Shown here: in pieces, positions 34,356 to 43,139 of the stretch
Numbering within the stretch: position 1 is the first letter of the stretch
How the letters are laid out: each line of letters opens with the position of its first letter
Source of the DNA: Clostridium manihotivorum
GTDB lineage: Bacteria; Bacillota; Clostridia; Clostridiales; Clostridiaceae
NCBI RefSeq assembly: GCF_004015185.1
Contig: NZ_CP025746.1
Location: 2,063,776-2,127,775 of the forward strand
DNA: 64,000 nt
Direction of reading: 5' to 3'
The notes under the pieces: generated by a model
Told to the model about the DNA's origin: nothing
Database searches by the model: none
Seen by the model: only the letters and a program-made list of their open reading frames with translations
Position numbers and translations under genes: made by a program

Positions 34356-35318
34356 ATGATAAGTATATTCGTAGCATTATTAGTAGACTTGATATTAGGA
34401 GATCCATATTGGTTTCCACATCCAGTAAGGTTTATAGGGAAATATATAAGTGCCTTCCAAAGGTTAATTGAAAATATGAAACTAAAAGAGTTTGGCCTTA
34501 AGATAGCAGGAATTATATTGACGATTACTACAGTAGGAATAACCTTTGGTATTACATTTTTGTTACTGAAACTTTGCAAAGATATATCAATATACCTATA
34601 CTTTATAATTAATGTATTCACAATGTGGACAACTGTTGCAGCTAAGTGCTTAGCTAGTGAAGGAATTAAGATATATAAGATAATAAAGATTGGTGATATA
34701 GTAAGTGCTAGAAAGCAGCTTTCATATATTGTGGGAAGAGATACAGAGAACTTAGATGAAAGTCAGATAGCTAAAGCTGTTATAGAAACAATATCAGAAA
34801 ATTGCTCTGATGGCGTAATAGCACCTTTGTTTTATATGTTCATTGGAGGAGCACCTTTAGCTATGGCTTATAAGGCAGTGAACACTTTAGATTCTATGGT
34901 TGGTTACAAGGAAGGGATGTATTTAAACTTTGGATGGGCCTCAGCTAAGTTTGATGATTTAGTCAATTTCATACCAGCAAGAATAACTGGTATAATGATG
35001 ATTTTTTCAGCTTTTATCCTTGGATATGATTATAAGAACAGCGCTTATATATTTAGAAGAGATAGAAAAAATCATTCAAGTCCCAATTCTGCTCATCCAG
35101 AAGCAGCAGTAGCTGGAGCATTAGGTGTAGAACTTGGAGGAACAAATTATTATTTTGGAAAGCCAGTAGAAAAGCCTACTATTGGAATAAGTAAAAATAG
35201 ATTAGATGTTGAATATATAAAAGATTCAATCAAGCTTATGTACGGGGCTTACGTATTTTCGATTTTAATATTTTCTATTGTAAAAGGAGTAATTTCACAT
35301 GGAATATCATGGTGGTAA
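34356..35318 (+). CDS. cbiB: Adenosylcobinamide-phosphate synthase
   Basis: 320 residues from the ATG at 34356 (AAAGGA six bases upstream; earlier in-frame ATG lacks RBS). Multi-pass membrane enzyme that attaches aminopropanol phosphate to adenosylcobyric acid. Family motifs: LILGDPYWFPHPVRFIG at the start, RDTENLDESQIAKAVIETI near residue 130, ENCSDGVIAPLFY near 150, SMVGYKEGMYLNFGW near 187 and RDRKNHSSPNSAHPEAA near 245. The next gene overlaps by 20 bases and makes the aminopropanol phosphate donor. The glycine riboswitch lies divergently upstream; no cobalamin riboswitch is visible. Confidence 0.93.
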   Translation: MISIFVALLVDLILGDPYWFPHPVRFIGKYISAFQRLIENMKLKEFGLKIAGIILTITTVGITFGITFLLLKLCKDISIYLYFIINVFTMWTTVAAKCLASEGIKIYKIIKIGDIVSARKQLSYIVGRDTENLDESQIAKAVIETISENCSDGVIAPLFYMFIGGAPLAMAYKAVNTLDSMVGYKEGMYLNFGWASAKFDDLVNFIPARITGIMMIFSAFILGYDYKNSAYIFRRDRKNHSSPNSAHPEAAVAGALGVELGGTNYYFGKPVEKPTIGISKNRLDVEYIKDSIKLMYGAYVFSILIFSIVKGVISHGISWW

Positions 35319-36357
35319 TATATACGAACATAACAGAAGAGTAATAGATTTTAGCAGTAATATAAACCCTTTAGGAGTTCCTAAAGGGTTTGAAAAATCT
35401 ATAAGTGATAATATAAATAGATTCTCAGTTTATCCAGACAGGGAATATAAAGCGATGAGAGAAAAGATAGCTAAGTACTTAGAGGTTAATGCTATAGATA
35501 AAATTATTCCAGGTAATGGAGCAGTAGATATAATATATAGAGCTCTTGAGGTAATGAATTATAGTAGATTATATATTTCATTACCTACCTTTGCTGAGTA
35601 TAAGAGAGCTGGTGAAAGAGCTAATATGAAAGTAGAGGAGCTTGATATATATGAGGATGATTTTCAAAATATAAAGTTAGAATATATATTTGAGAAGGTG
35701 AAAGAAAAATCTGTAGTTTTGCTATGTAATCCAAACAATCCAACAGGTACATTAATACCTAGAAAGCATATAGAAAAACTTTTGGCTAAGTTAAAAAGCA
35801 TAAGTTCATTTTTGGTAATTGATGAAGCTTTTATAGAATTTGCACCTGGCTTTAAAAATGCCTCCATGGTAGAGTTTATTGATAAATATGATAACTTGTT
35901 GATAATAAGAGCTGCAACGAAATTTTTTGGTATGCCTGGTATTAGATTGGGATATGGGGTATCTGCTAACCTTAAACTTGTTAAAAAAATAAAAGACAGC
36001 ATGGAGCCATGGAGTGTAAATACTGCCGCTGAAATAGCTGCAGAAAGTATCTTCGATGATGAAGAATATATAAAAAACACCTTAAAGTGGATTAACGAAG
36101 AGAGAGCACGTTTCTATGATGAACTTTCAAAGATTTCATCTATAAAAGTTTACAAGTCTAGTTCAAACTTTTTCTTTATTAATATCTTAGATGAGAAGAT
36201 TGATGCCTATAGGCTGCAAGAAGAATTGTTAGAGTATGACATATTGATAAGACTTCCTAAAGGCTTTAATGGTATAAGTAGATTTAACTTTCGAATAGCT
36301 ATAAAGGACAAGCATAGTAATAATCTTTTAATCAATGCATTGAAAAAAATATTATAG
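35299..36357 (+). CDS. cobD: Threonine-phosphate decarboxylase (PLP enzyme)
   Basis: 352 residues, aminotransferase class I/II fold close to histidinol-phosphate aminotransferase. N-terminal YHGGNIYEHNR and DFSSNINPLG are typical of CobD, CNPNNPTGTL near 142, VIDEAFIEF near 175, and PLP lysine in AATKFFGMPGIRLGYG near 213. It makes (R)-1-amino-2-propanol phosphate for the cobalamin loop. Overlap with cbiB and shared pathway support this call over HisC. AAGGAG precedes the ATG. A palindromic element starts on its stop codon. Confidence 0.88.
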   Translation: MEYHGGNIYEHNRRVIDFSSNINPLGVPKGFEKSISDNINRFSVYPDREYKAMREKIAKYLEVNAIDKIIPGNGAVDIIYRALEVMNYSRLYISLPTFAEYKRAGERANMKVEELDIYEDDFQNIKLEYIFEKVKEKSVVLLCNPNNPTGTLIPRKHIEKLLAKLKSISSFLVIDEAFIEFAPGFKNASMVEFIDKYDNLLIIRAATKFFGMPGIRLGYGVSANLKLVKKIKDSMEPWSVNTAAEIAAESIFDDEEYIKNTLKWINEERARFYDELSKISSIKVYKSSSNFFFINILDEKIDAYRLQEELLEYDILIRLPKGFNGISRFNFRIAIKDKHSNNLLINALKKIL

Positions 36358-36449
36358 ACATACTGCTTCAAAATGAGATCTATCAAAATAAAGCTTTGTA
36401 CATTCATACAAAGCTTTATTTTGAGTCTAAGTGTTGAATTAGTATGTCT
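36356..36449. repeat. 94-bp inverted-repeat element, family B copy 1
   Basis: Ends AGACATACT / AGTATGTCT; inner palindrome CAAAATAAAGCTTTG / CAAAGCTTTATTTTG. It starts within the cobD stop codon and can also serve as its terminator. A second copy in opposite orientation is at 39073-39165. Confidence 0.75.
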
Positions 36450-36741
36450 GTTCAGAGCAATAGATCATGTAAGTACAGTGTACAAATTAAGTAGGTAATC
36501 ATTTCATGCTTTAATGAGCTTGCGAAAAGAAAGAATAGGATCTTTTTATATTTGTATTTAAAATTGCAGTTACTTTAATATAGTTGATTATATTAAAATA
36601 TTTGCTTTACTTTTGTTTTTGAAGGCGTATAATATATTGTGTATCAACTAAGCATTAAAGATAGTTTCAAAGATTCTCTGTTCCTAGAGTGTTTTTGAAA
36701 ATACAGTTATATAGCTGTATATAATAGAGGAGGCTAAAATA
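36450..36741. other. Intergenic leader of the nitroreductase gene
   Basis: No gene seen. TTTACT (36606-36611) and TATAAT (36628-36633) with a 16-base spacer form a possible promoter about 108 bases before the start codon. Confidence 0.4.
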
Positions 36742-37302
36742 ATGAGTGAGGCAATAAAGGTTTTATTGAACAGAAGAAGTACGAGAGTTTTTAAAGATGA
36801 GCAGATTAAAGATGAAGAATTAGAAACAATATTAGAAGCAGGAAGATTTGCACCAAGTGCTATGAACCAACAATCATGGCATTTTACAGTAATTCAAAAC
36901 AAAGAAGTTATAAATACTCTTGCAGAAACATTTAGACAAGTTCTACTAAATTCAAATCAAGAAGCAATGGTCAAGAGAGCACAGAGTGATAACTTTAAGC
37001 CATATTATAATGCTCCAACTTTAATAATTGTTTCTGGAGACAAGAATGCAATAGCTCCAAAGGCAGACTGTGGAGCAGCTACAGAAAACTTGTTAGTCGC
37101 TGCAGAAGCACTAGGTATAGGTTCTTGCTGGCTTGGAAGTTCAGATGCTATATTTAACTCACCAAAAGCTGAAGAATTAAAGAATATGCTAGGAATACCT
37201 GAAGGATATGAGCCTTTATATTCAGCTATATTTGGATATAAAGCTAATGATAATGCAAAGGCTGCACCAAGAAAAGAAAATACGGTTAATTATATAAGAT
37301 AG
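36742..37302 (+). CDS. Nitroreductase-family flavoprotein
   Basis: 186 residues. FMN-binding features: NRRSTRVFKDEQI at the N-terminus, ILEAGRFAPSAMNQQSWHF near residue 30-48, DCGAATENLLVAAEALGIGS near 110-130 and GYEPLYSAIFGYK near 160. It reduces nitro or quinone substrates with NAD(P)H; the natural substrate is unknown. AGGAGG precedes the ATG. Monocistronic. Confidence 0.92.
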   Translation: MSEAIKVLLNRRSTRVFKDEQIKDEELETILEAGRFAPSAMNQQSWHFTVIQNKEVINTLAETFRQVLLNSNQEAMVKRAQSDNFKPYYNAPTLIIVSGDKNAIAPKADCGAATENLLVAAEALGIGSCWLGSSDAIFNSPKAEELKNMLGIPEGYEPLYSAIFGYKANDNAKAAPRKENTVNYIR

Positions 37303-37489
37303 TTTTGTTGTTTAGAAAAGTTAATTAGAGAAATACATACATTGTTTAAATAAAATAAAAATTATATATAAGTTGCAGCAGAACTTTGTTGTAGATATAT
37401 GATTTTTTTGCCTAAAATATTATAGCTTAAAAATATCATAATTAGAAGCAACTTATATAAGTATTCAAACAATATGTAGATCAAATGTT

Positions 37490-37527
37490 GAGGCTACTGA
37501 CTAAAATGTCAGTGGCTTCTTTTTTTA
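37490..37527. terminator. Terminator
   Basis: GAGGCTACTGAC / GTCAGTGGCTTC stem, short loop, run of seven T. It lies between the nitroreductase (plus) and CarD (minus) genes. Confidence 0.75.
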
Positions 37528-37537
37528 GATATGTTCA

Positions 37538-38020
37538 TTATGCTATAATCGAATTGACTATATCTATTGCTTCAGTTTCTGAAATATTTTTTACTAAGGA
37601 TATCTCACCGATTAAAAGTTTTTTTGCGGTATTTAGCATCTGCTTCTCACTAGAATTCAGAGGCTTTTTACTATTTAAAATTGTTAGATCACGAAATACT
37701 TCTGAGTTTTCTTTTAAATCACCGCTTTTTACTTTTCTTAAATTTGTCTGATATCTTTCTTTGTAATTAAGATCTATATCAGTTCTTTCTTCACTAACTA
37801 CGATACTGCTTAAGATTGTTTCAAGATCATTAGCATTTGTGACAAGTCTTATCCCAGAATTTGAAATCTTATCCTGCGGAATCATCACCTGCATGTTGTT
37901 GTTCAACATATTTATGATAAAGTAACTAATCTTTATTTGAGATATTTCTTTTTCTTCTACTTTTTCTATTACTCCGGCGCCTTGCATAGGATAAATAATT
38001 TTATCACCGATTTTAAACAA
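37538..38020 (-). CDS. CarD-family RNA polymerase-binding regulator
   Basis: 160 residues. N-terminal RNAP-interacting domain (FKIGDKIIYPMQGAGVIEK), then a helical DNA-contacting C-terminus (YKERYQTNLRKVKSGDLKE, LNSSEKQMLNTAKKLLIGE). CarD/CdnL proteins stabilise open promoter complexes at rRNA and other promoters. TTG start at 38020 with GGAGGTG seven bases upstream. It lies downstream of infC on the same strand but beyond a terminator. Confidence 0.9.
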   Translation of the reverse strand: MFKIGDKIIYPMQGAGVIEKVEEKEISQIKISYFIINMLNNNMQVMIPQDKISNSGIRLVTNANDLETILSSIVVSEERTDIDLNYKERYQTNLRKVKSGDLKENSEVFRDLTILNSKKPLNSSEKQMLNTAKKLLIGEISLVKNISETEAIDIVNSIIA

Positions 38021-38173
38021 AACAACACCTCCAAGAATATAGTCTATTTATATATTATAATGTATAAGTAGAAAAATAGCAAATTTTTATGATAGCATAA
38101 ATTATATGTGCTTGTCAATAATTTCCCGTCGCAACAGTTTTAATAAAAAAATATCAATAAATTTTTCTGAAGA

Positions 38174-38210
38174 ATAAAAAAACCTATAAGCTTATTTGCT
38201 TATAGGTTTT
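38174..38210 (-). terminator. Terminator of infC
   Basis: 12-bp perfect arms AAAACCTATAAG / CTTATAGGTTTT with an eight-base loop and, on the minus strand, a T-rich tail. Confidence 0.8.
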
Positions 38211-38243
38211 CTGCATTAAATAGATATATCATATCTATATCAA

Positions 38244-38744
38244 TTACTTTTTAGGTGAAAGAATTAAAAACATATTTCTTCCTTCGAATTGAGGAGATTT
38301 TTCTATAACACCTGCATCTCCAAGTTTAGCAATGAAAACATCTAAAACTTTGTTTCCTACGGCAGCAGCATTATTTTGTCTTCCTCTGAATCTAACTGAT
38401 ACTTTTACCTTATTTCCACTAGATAGAAACTTTTTAGCATTGTTACATTTTATATCTATGTCATGCTCTTCGATAGTAGGGCTTAATCTTATTTCCTTAA
38501 GTTCTACTACTTTCTGATTCTTTTTGGCTTCTTTTTGTTTTTTTGATTGCTCATAAAGATATTTGCTGTAATCCATTATTCTGCATACAGGCGGTACAGC
38601 AGTGGGAGAAATCATAACTAAATCAAGATTTTGTTCTCTAGCCATTCTTAAAGCATCTTCAGTTTTCATGATTTTGCTTTCTTCACCAGTTAGTCTTATT
38701 TCCTTACTTCTAATATTTTCATTGAGTTCTAAATTTTTATTAAT
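38244..38744 (-). CDS. infC: Translation initiation factor IF-3, apparent AUU start
   Basis: 166 residues. N-domain LNENIRSKEIRLTGEE, linker YEQSKKQKEAKKNQ, C-domain EIRLSPTIEEHDIDIK and KVSVRFRGRQ: a clear IF-3. The best start is ATT at 38744, eight bases after GGAGG, with no ATG, GTG or TTG at proper spacing (a TTG two codons earlier is only two bases from GGAGG). AUU starts are known for infC and allow IF-3 to restrain its own translation. Genes rpmI and rplT, which normally follow, are missing: a terminator and carD come next. Confidence 0.92.
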   Translation of the reverse strand: MNKNLELNENIRSKEIRLTGEESKIMKTEDALRMAREQNLDLVMISPTAVPPVCRIMDYSKYLYEQSKKQKEAKKNQKVVELKEIRLSPTIEEHDIDIKCNNAKKFLSSGNKVKVSVRFRGRQNNAAAVGNKVLDVFIAKLGDAGVIEKSPQFEGRNMFLILSPKK

Positions 38745-39356
38745 ATACAACACCTCCAAAATAATAAGCACGTGGCTCATTATTTAATAGTATAACTTTA
38801 ATCCATTTTATGCAAGTAATTAAGTGATTTTCTTCTATTATTTTTTCAATTATATTTATTAATATTCTTGCAAACTATAATTATATATTTATAACATTAT
38901 ATGAATATATAGAGTTTATGCTGACATAAGGATTTTGGGTTTTTAGCTTTAATATATACAAAGATGTAACATTTGCTAATAAATATAGTGGATAATTATA
39001 TTTATATCAATAGCTAATTGCATTATAAAATTAAATTTATATCATAGAAATGATATATCTATTTCTATGAACAGACATACTACTTCAAGATTTAGGCTCA
39101 AAATAAAGCTCTCGATTAATTTACTAAGCTTTATTTTGAAAGATTTCATTTTGAAGTAGTATGTCAATATCTTATATTATGGACACATTATCTAATAAAA
39201 TACTTAATAGTCAATTTAATGAATTGTAAATTAAAAAAATATAGAAAATATAAGAAGTTTTTCGAAAATACATATTTTTCAGTAAAGTCGGTTATAAAGG
39301 TAATACAAATACCTACGATATAAAGATTAATAATATATTAAATAGGGGTGTTATTT
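38745..39356. other. Divergent intergenic region between infC and the CheX-type regulator
   Basis: About 610 A/T-rich bases with no gene seen. It contains the family B element at 39073-39165. No L20 or IF-3 leader structure is apparent to me. Confidence 0.55.
39073..39165. repeat. 93-bp inverted-repeat element, family B copy 2
   Basis: AGACATACTACTTCAA..TTGAAGTAGTATGTC termini and a CAAAATAAAGCT / AGCTTTATTTTG interior. Inverted relative to copy 1, to which the match extends outward (TGAACAGACATACT). Lying between divergent genes, it is not simply a terminator. Confidence 0.7.
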
Positions 39357-40232
39357 ATGGCAAAAGCAAGAATTGTTATTGTTGATGATTCACCGTTTTC
39401 CATTGCTATCATAAGAGATATACTTGAGGAAAATGGTTTTGAAGTGGTTGGGGAAGCAGGTTCGTTAGAAGAAGTTATCAGCGTTGTTAGTGAAGTTAAG
39501 CCAGATCTTGTTACCATGGATATGACTATTCCGGGAACCGATGGATTAGAATGCACTAGAGCTGTTCATGATATTGACCCAAATATAAAAGTAATTGTAA
39601 TAAGTTCAATGATGGATGAAGAGATACTTAGAAAGGCTAGAAAAAATAAGGTTTCTGGTTATATTCAAAAACCAGCAGATCCAGAAGAAGTAACTTTGCT
39701 TATCAATAGAATAATGGCAAGCGAAGAGCTATATAATGAGCTTACAGGATTATATTATTCTTGCTATAGAGAAGCCTTTATGGACACCTTCAATAAGGTT
39801 GCTAAAACTATTCCGGAGTTTAGAGAAGAAAACAATGCAAACAATGGACAAGTATCTAGAGGAATATCTGTTGTTATAGGTATAATAGGAAAATATTCTG
39901 GAAGAATAATTTTTGATATGTCTCACGAAACTTCAGAAAATATTGCAAAATCTGTACTTAAGAGAGAGCCTAAGAGCTTCGAAGAGATTCTTAATGTAAT
40001 GGGAGAACTAAACAACATAATATCAGGTCAAGGCTGCTCGATCATAAACAGAAAAAATAAGTTATTTGGATTAAGAGTAGCTCCACCAGCAATATTCCAC
40101 GGAGAATCTATTAATATATCAAAAGCTGAATTAGATACTACAACCTCTGCTATAGTAGATACTATATTCGGTGAAATATACATGAGTGTAGGCTTCCAAA
40201 AGGAGGATGGAGAATGGATGTCAAATATATAA
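39357..40232 (+). CDS. Response regulator with C-terminal CheX-type domain
   Basis: 291 residues from the ATG at 39357 (AGGGGTG upstream). Residues 1-120 are a receiver domain: VDDSP with Asp10-Asp11, phospho-acceptor Asp55 (TMDMTIPG), SS near 83 and Lys105 (IQKPADP). Residues 150-290 are a CheC/CheX-like domain; it keeps the E and N of the phosphatase motif (MGELNNI). Fusion of receiver and phosphatase suggests it can act on itself or on CheY. A CheX gene overlaps its end by 19 bases. Confidence 0.85.
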   Translation: MAKARIVIVDDSPFSIAIIRDILEENGFEVVGEAGSLEEVISVVSEVKPDLVTMDMTIPGTDGLECTRAVHDIDPNIKVIVISSMMDEEILRKARKNKVSGYIQKPADPEEVTLLINRIMASEELYNELTGLYYSCYREAFMDTFNKVAKTIPEFREENNANNGQVSRGISVVIGIIGKYSGRIIFDMSHETSENIAKSVLKREPKSFEEILNVMGELNNIISGQGCSIINRKNKLFGLRVAPPAIFHGESINISKAELDTTTSAIVDTIFGEIYMSVGFQKEDGEWMSNI

Positions 40233-40675
40233 ATCCATTTCTTAAAGCCTTTTCTAATGTTTTTCCTATGTTAGGTATTAGTGAGATAAGAAAGGGTAAC
40301 TTAAGTGTAAAGGATGGATACATAGAAAGTCCAGGGGTTATAATTATCTTAGGAATTATAGGAGATATAAAAGGTAATGTAATGTATACAACAACTATAG
40401 ACACGGCAAAAAGTATTGCTCAAACAATGATGATGGGTATGCCAGTGCCAGAATTAAATGAAATGGCACAGAGTGCTATATCAGAACTTACTAATATGCT
40501 TACTGCCAATGCTTGTATGAATTTTGCTGATGAAGGAATAAATATAGATATTTCTACCCCAACCCTTATTTATGGTAATTTTACTGCTAAGGCTACATCA
40601 AGTAAGGTGCTTTGTGTTGAGATGTTTGTGAATGATATGCCTTTTGAGGTTAATATTTCTTTAGATAGAGTATAG
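40214..40675 (+). CDS. cheX: CheX-type CheY-P phosphatase
   Basis: 153-residue stand-alone CheX: begins MDVKYINPFLKAFSNVF, active-site motif SAISELTNM (S-x3-E-x2-N) near residue 90, then INIDISTPTLIYG. It removes phosphate from CheY-type regulators in chemotaxis. RBS AAGGAGGA lies inside the preceding gene, with a 19-base overlap, so the two are translated together. A second CheX follows after a terminator. Confidence 0.88.
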   Translation: MDVKYINPFLKAFSNVFPMLGISEIRKGNLSVKDGYIESPGVIIILGIIGDIKGNVMYTTTIDTAKSIAQTMMMGMPVPELNEMAQSAISELTNMLTANACMNFADEGINIDISTPTLIYGNFTAKATSSKVLCVEMFVNDMPFEVNISLDRV

Positions 40676-40721
40676 ATTATTTATTACAGAAAAAATGTTA
40701 ATCTTTTATAGCAAGATTAAG

Positions 40722-40770
40722 GGAGGTGAGGAAAGACTATTATATAAATAGTTTTACCACCTCCTATTTG
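40722..40770 (+). terminator. Hairpin after cheX
   Basis: GGGAGGTGAGGAAAG..ACTATT / AATAGT..TTTACCACCTCC long imperfect stem. T-rich tail is weak (ATTTGATT). Confidence 0.55.
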
Positions 40771-40868
40771 ATTGTATATTATATCTAACTATAATTTATA
40801 TATTTTTTTGTCTTTAATAGTATAAAAAGAAAAATGTAATCGATTTTTTATACACCAATAAATTTGAA

Positions 40869-40898
40869 TTGATAAGTAAATAATAAAGATGATATAAT
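40869..40898 (+). promoter_or_regulatory. Predicted promoter of the second CheX gene
   Basis: TTGATA, 18-base spacer, TATAAT, 42 bases ahead of the start codon. It shows that this gene has its own transcription start. Confidence 0.55.
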
Positions 40899-40939
40899 TT
40901 ATTAAACAACCTATTACATAAGAGATTGGAGTGCTTAAG

Positions 40940-41407
40940 ATGAAAGTAGAATATATTAATCCGATTATTGAGGCTAGTAAAAATGTTATAAATCAGATAA
41001 CAGGACTTAATCCTAGCCTAGGTAAGATTTATAGAAAGCAGGTACCTTATTCTGTAGATACCATTGTTGTACTTATTGGACTTACAGGAGAGATTCAGGG
41101 TAGCGTAAATGTTTCACTTAATAAGGGATTGGCATTAAAAATAGTATCGGCAATGATGGGAGGAATGGAGGTCAAAGAGTTAGATGAGTTGGCCAAGAGC
41201 GCTATATCAGAGTTGTGTAATATGATACTAGGTAATGCTGCAACCATATTCTATTCTAATAATATAAATATTGATATTACACCTCCTATAATAATGACTG
41301 GAAGTAATATAGAAGTAAGTCAAGCGAATTCAGTTGTAATAAGTGTTCCTTTGAACTTTGATAATGGGGATAAATTGGAATTGGATATATCTTATAAAGA
41401 GAAATAA
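40940..41407 (+). CDS. Second CheX-type protein
   Basis: 155 residues from the ATG at 40940 (GGAG eight bases upstream). MKVEYINPIIEASKNVINQ at the start and SAISELCNMILGN near residue 88 keep the S-x3-E-x2-N catalytic pattern. It is a clear paralog of the preceding CheX protein, but separately promoted. It may serve a different CheY-like protein. Followed after 33 bases by a transporter gene. Confidence 0.85.
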   Translation: MKVEYINPIIEASKNVINQITGLNPSLGKIYRKQVPYSVDTIVVLIGLTGEIQGSVNVSLNKGLALKIVSAMMGGMEVKELDELAKSAISELCNMILGNAATIFYSNNINIDITPPIIMTGSNIEVSQANSVVISVPLNFDNGDKLELDISYKEK

Positions 41408-41440
41408 TCTTATTAGGATATATATTTAAGGGGTTTTAGT

Positions 41441-42316
41441 ATGACTAAAGAATTGAAGGCAGATATAAGTTTAATTGCTGTCACGGTGTTTTGGGGACTT
41501 AGCTTTCCTATAATGAGCGTGGCATTGAAAACCATTCCTCCGTATAGCTATATTGCTATAAGATATACTATTGGAGCAATAATATTAGGAACATTTTTTC
41601 GTAAGAGGCTAAAATCAATAAGTATTAAAGACTTTAGAATAGCAGGAATAATTGGTATAACACTTTTAATAGGAATAATACTTCAGGTAGTAGGACTTAC
41701 CTATACAACCTCAAGCAAATCGGCTTTCATTACAGGTTTAAATGTGGTTTTCGTACCAATTATGTTAGCTTTAATATACAAAAGACTTCCTGATTATAGG
41801 ACGATTATAGGAATTATTTTATCTATCATAGGATTATATATTTTATCGGCTAAAGGATCTTCAGGTATAAACTTTGGAGATTTTTTAACATTACTTTGTT
41901 CTATAGTGTTTGCTGCACAAATAATATTAGTTGATAAGTATGCCAAAGAAGTGGATTCAGGGCTTTTAACTACATTAGAACTTTTTATAGTGGGGATTTT
42001 AAGCTTTATACCTGCAATAGGAATAGAGAGGCTTCATTTTGAAATCACTAAGACAGTAGTGATGGCATTAGTGATAACCATAATATTCTCAACAGTAATA
42101 GCTATGTGGGTCCAAAATGAAATGCAGCCGTATACTAATCCAACTCATGCTGCCATAATATACCTTGGTGAACCTGTTTTTGGTGCTATATTTTCAATTT
42201 TTATAGGGGATAAACTTACTGGAAACAGCTTAATTGGATCTTTTTTAATATTTTTGGGAATGATAGTTATAAATGTTAAGGTAAAGGTAGCAAAAGCGGA
42301 GAATGAAGCGTTATAA
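41441..42316 (+). CDS. EamA/DMT-family transporter
   Basis: 291 residues, ten predicted helices in two EamA halves (VTVFWGLSFPIMSVALK at the N-terminus, HAAIIYLGEPVFGAIFS near 245). Probably exports a small metabolite. AAGGGG precedes the ATG. It may be co-transcribed with the second CheX gene (33-base gap) but no functional link is evident. Confidence 0.88.
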   Translation: MTKELKADISLIAVTVFWGLSFPIMSVALKTIPPYSYIAIRYTIGAIILGTFFRKRLKSISIKDFRIAGIIGITLLIGIILQVVGLTYTTSSKSAFITGLNVVFVPIMLALIYKRLPDYRTIIGIILSIIGLYILSAKGSSGINFGDFLTLLCSIVFAAQIILVDKYAKEVDSGLLTTLELFIVGILSFIPAIGIERLHFEITKTVVMALVITIIFSTVIAMWVQNEMQPYTNPTHAAIIYLGEPVFGAIFSIFIGDKLTGNSLIGSFLIFLGMIVINVKVKVAKAENEAL

Positions 42317-42343
42317 CTTCATTATTGGCAGGGAAGTTCTATT

Positions 42344-42389
42344 AAAAAGGCATAATTTAGTATAAATAATATACTAAACATGCCTTTTT
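42344..42389. terminator. Bidirectional terminator
   Basis: AAAAAGGCAT..TTAGTAT / ATACTAA..TGCCTTTTT stem between convergent genes. Confidence 0.8.
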
Positions 42390-42400
42390 GCTTTTCTAAC

Positions 42401-42904
42401 CTAATTTAACTGAGTTTTCAATCTGGAGTACAAACATGTCCATAATAGATGAATAAGTAATATTTCAATTGGTAGCATAATTAGAGTCTTAGTCAATCTA
42501 GGAATTAAAAGTATCAATACTGCTTTACCTGTTAATATGGAAAGCCAATAGGTATTGAGACCTATATCTACAAGTACTTTAACTAAAATTGTTGCTATGG
42601 AGATTCTTAAGATAGATATTTTGTTTTTATAAAGAATACTTCCATAAATTATGCCAGATAAAAGGGCACTGAATGTGAATCCTGGGAAATAAGTCCCCTG
42701 AGGAAATATTACCATACCAAGCACATCTGATATAGCTGCACAGACTCCACCTAATATAGGTCCAAATAATATACATGACAAAACTAATGGAATAAATCCA
42801 AAACCTATTCTAACTATAGGAGTCTGAATAGATAAAAATCTTGTAAGTATTATTTGTAAAGCTATAAAAAAAGCTAAATACACAACTGTCTTTGTATTTT
42901 TCAA
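42401..42904 (-). CDS. folT: Folate ECF transporter substrate-binding subunit FolT
   Basis: 167 residues, five to six membrane helices, typical S component: KNTKTVVYLAFFIALQIIL, RIGFGFIPLVLSCILFGP near residue 35, GMVIFPQGTYFPGFTFSA near 65. TTG start at 42904 with GAGGAGG eight bases upstream. The THF riboswitch in its leader supports folate as substrate. It needs the shared ECF module (EcfA, EcfA', EcfT), not in this window. Confidence 0.88.
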   Translation of the reverse strand: MKNTKTVVYLAFFIALQIILTRFLSIQTPIVRIGFGFIPLVLSCILFGPILGGVCAAISDVLGMVIFPQGTYFPGFTFSALLSGIIYGSILYKNKISILRISIATILVKVLVDIGLNTYWLSILTGKAVLILLIPRLTKTLIMLPIEILLIHLLWTCLYSRLKTQLN

Positions 42905-42970
42905 AAAAAGCACCTCCTCTCTTCAATTATGGCAATAAGCCACACTAAGAGATAAGCACTCTTTTATGTG

Positions 42971-43070
42971 GCAGCGGAATGCAATCATAGTACCGCAAGT
43001 TAACTTAACTTTTCGTCCAGAGGCAAACTTCCCGTCCAACTGGCACTTAACGCACTATAACCTACTCTGC
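42971..43070 (-). promoter_or_regulatory. Tetrahydrofolate (THF) riboswitch
   Basis: Minus-strand RNA contains GCAGAGTAGG, GTGCGTTAAGTG, TGGACGGGAAGTTTG, GGACGAAAAG, CTTGCGGTA and ATTGCATTCCGCTGC in order, the conserved elements of the THF aptamer, with outer pairing GCAG/CTGC. Between it and folT a hairpin GCCACA..AGAG / CTCT..TGTGGC precedes the RBS, fitting control of translation. Confidence 0.9.
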
Positions 43071-43139
43071 CTTTATGCTAATAATTAAATTTTAAGGCAC
43101 TATAATCCAAAAATCAACTAATAATAGGAGAATATATAA

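Noticed and set aside
34280..34471. 63-codon plus-strand frame over the start of cbiB
   Set aside because: Out of frame with cbiB, whose N-terminal signature begins at 34356; no support for a separate gene.
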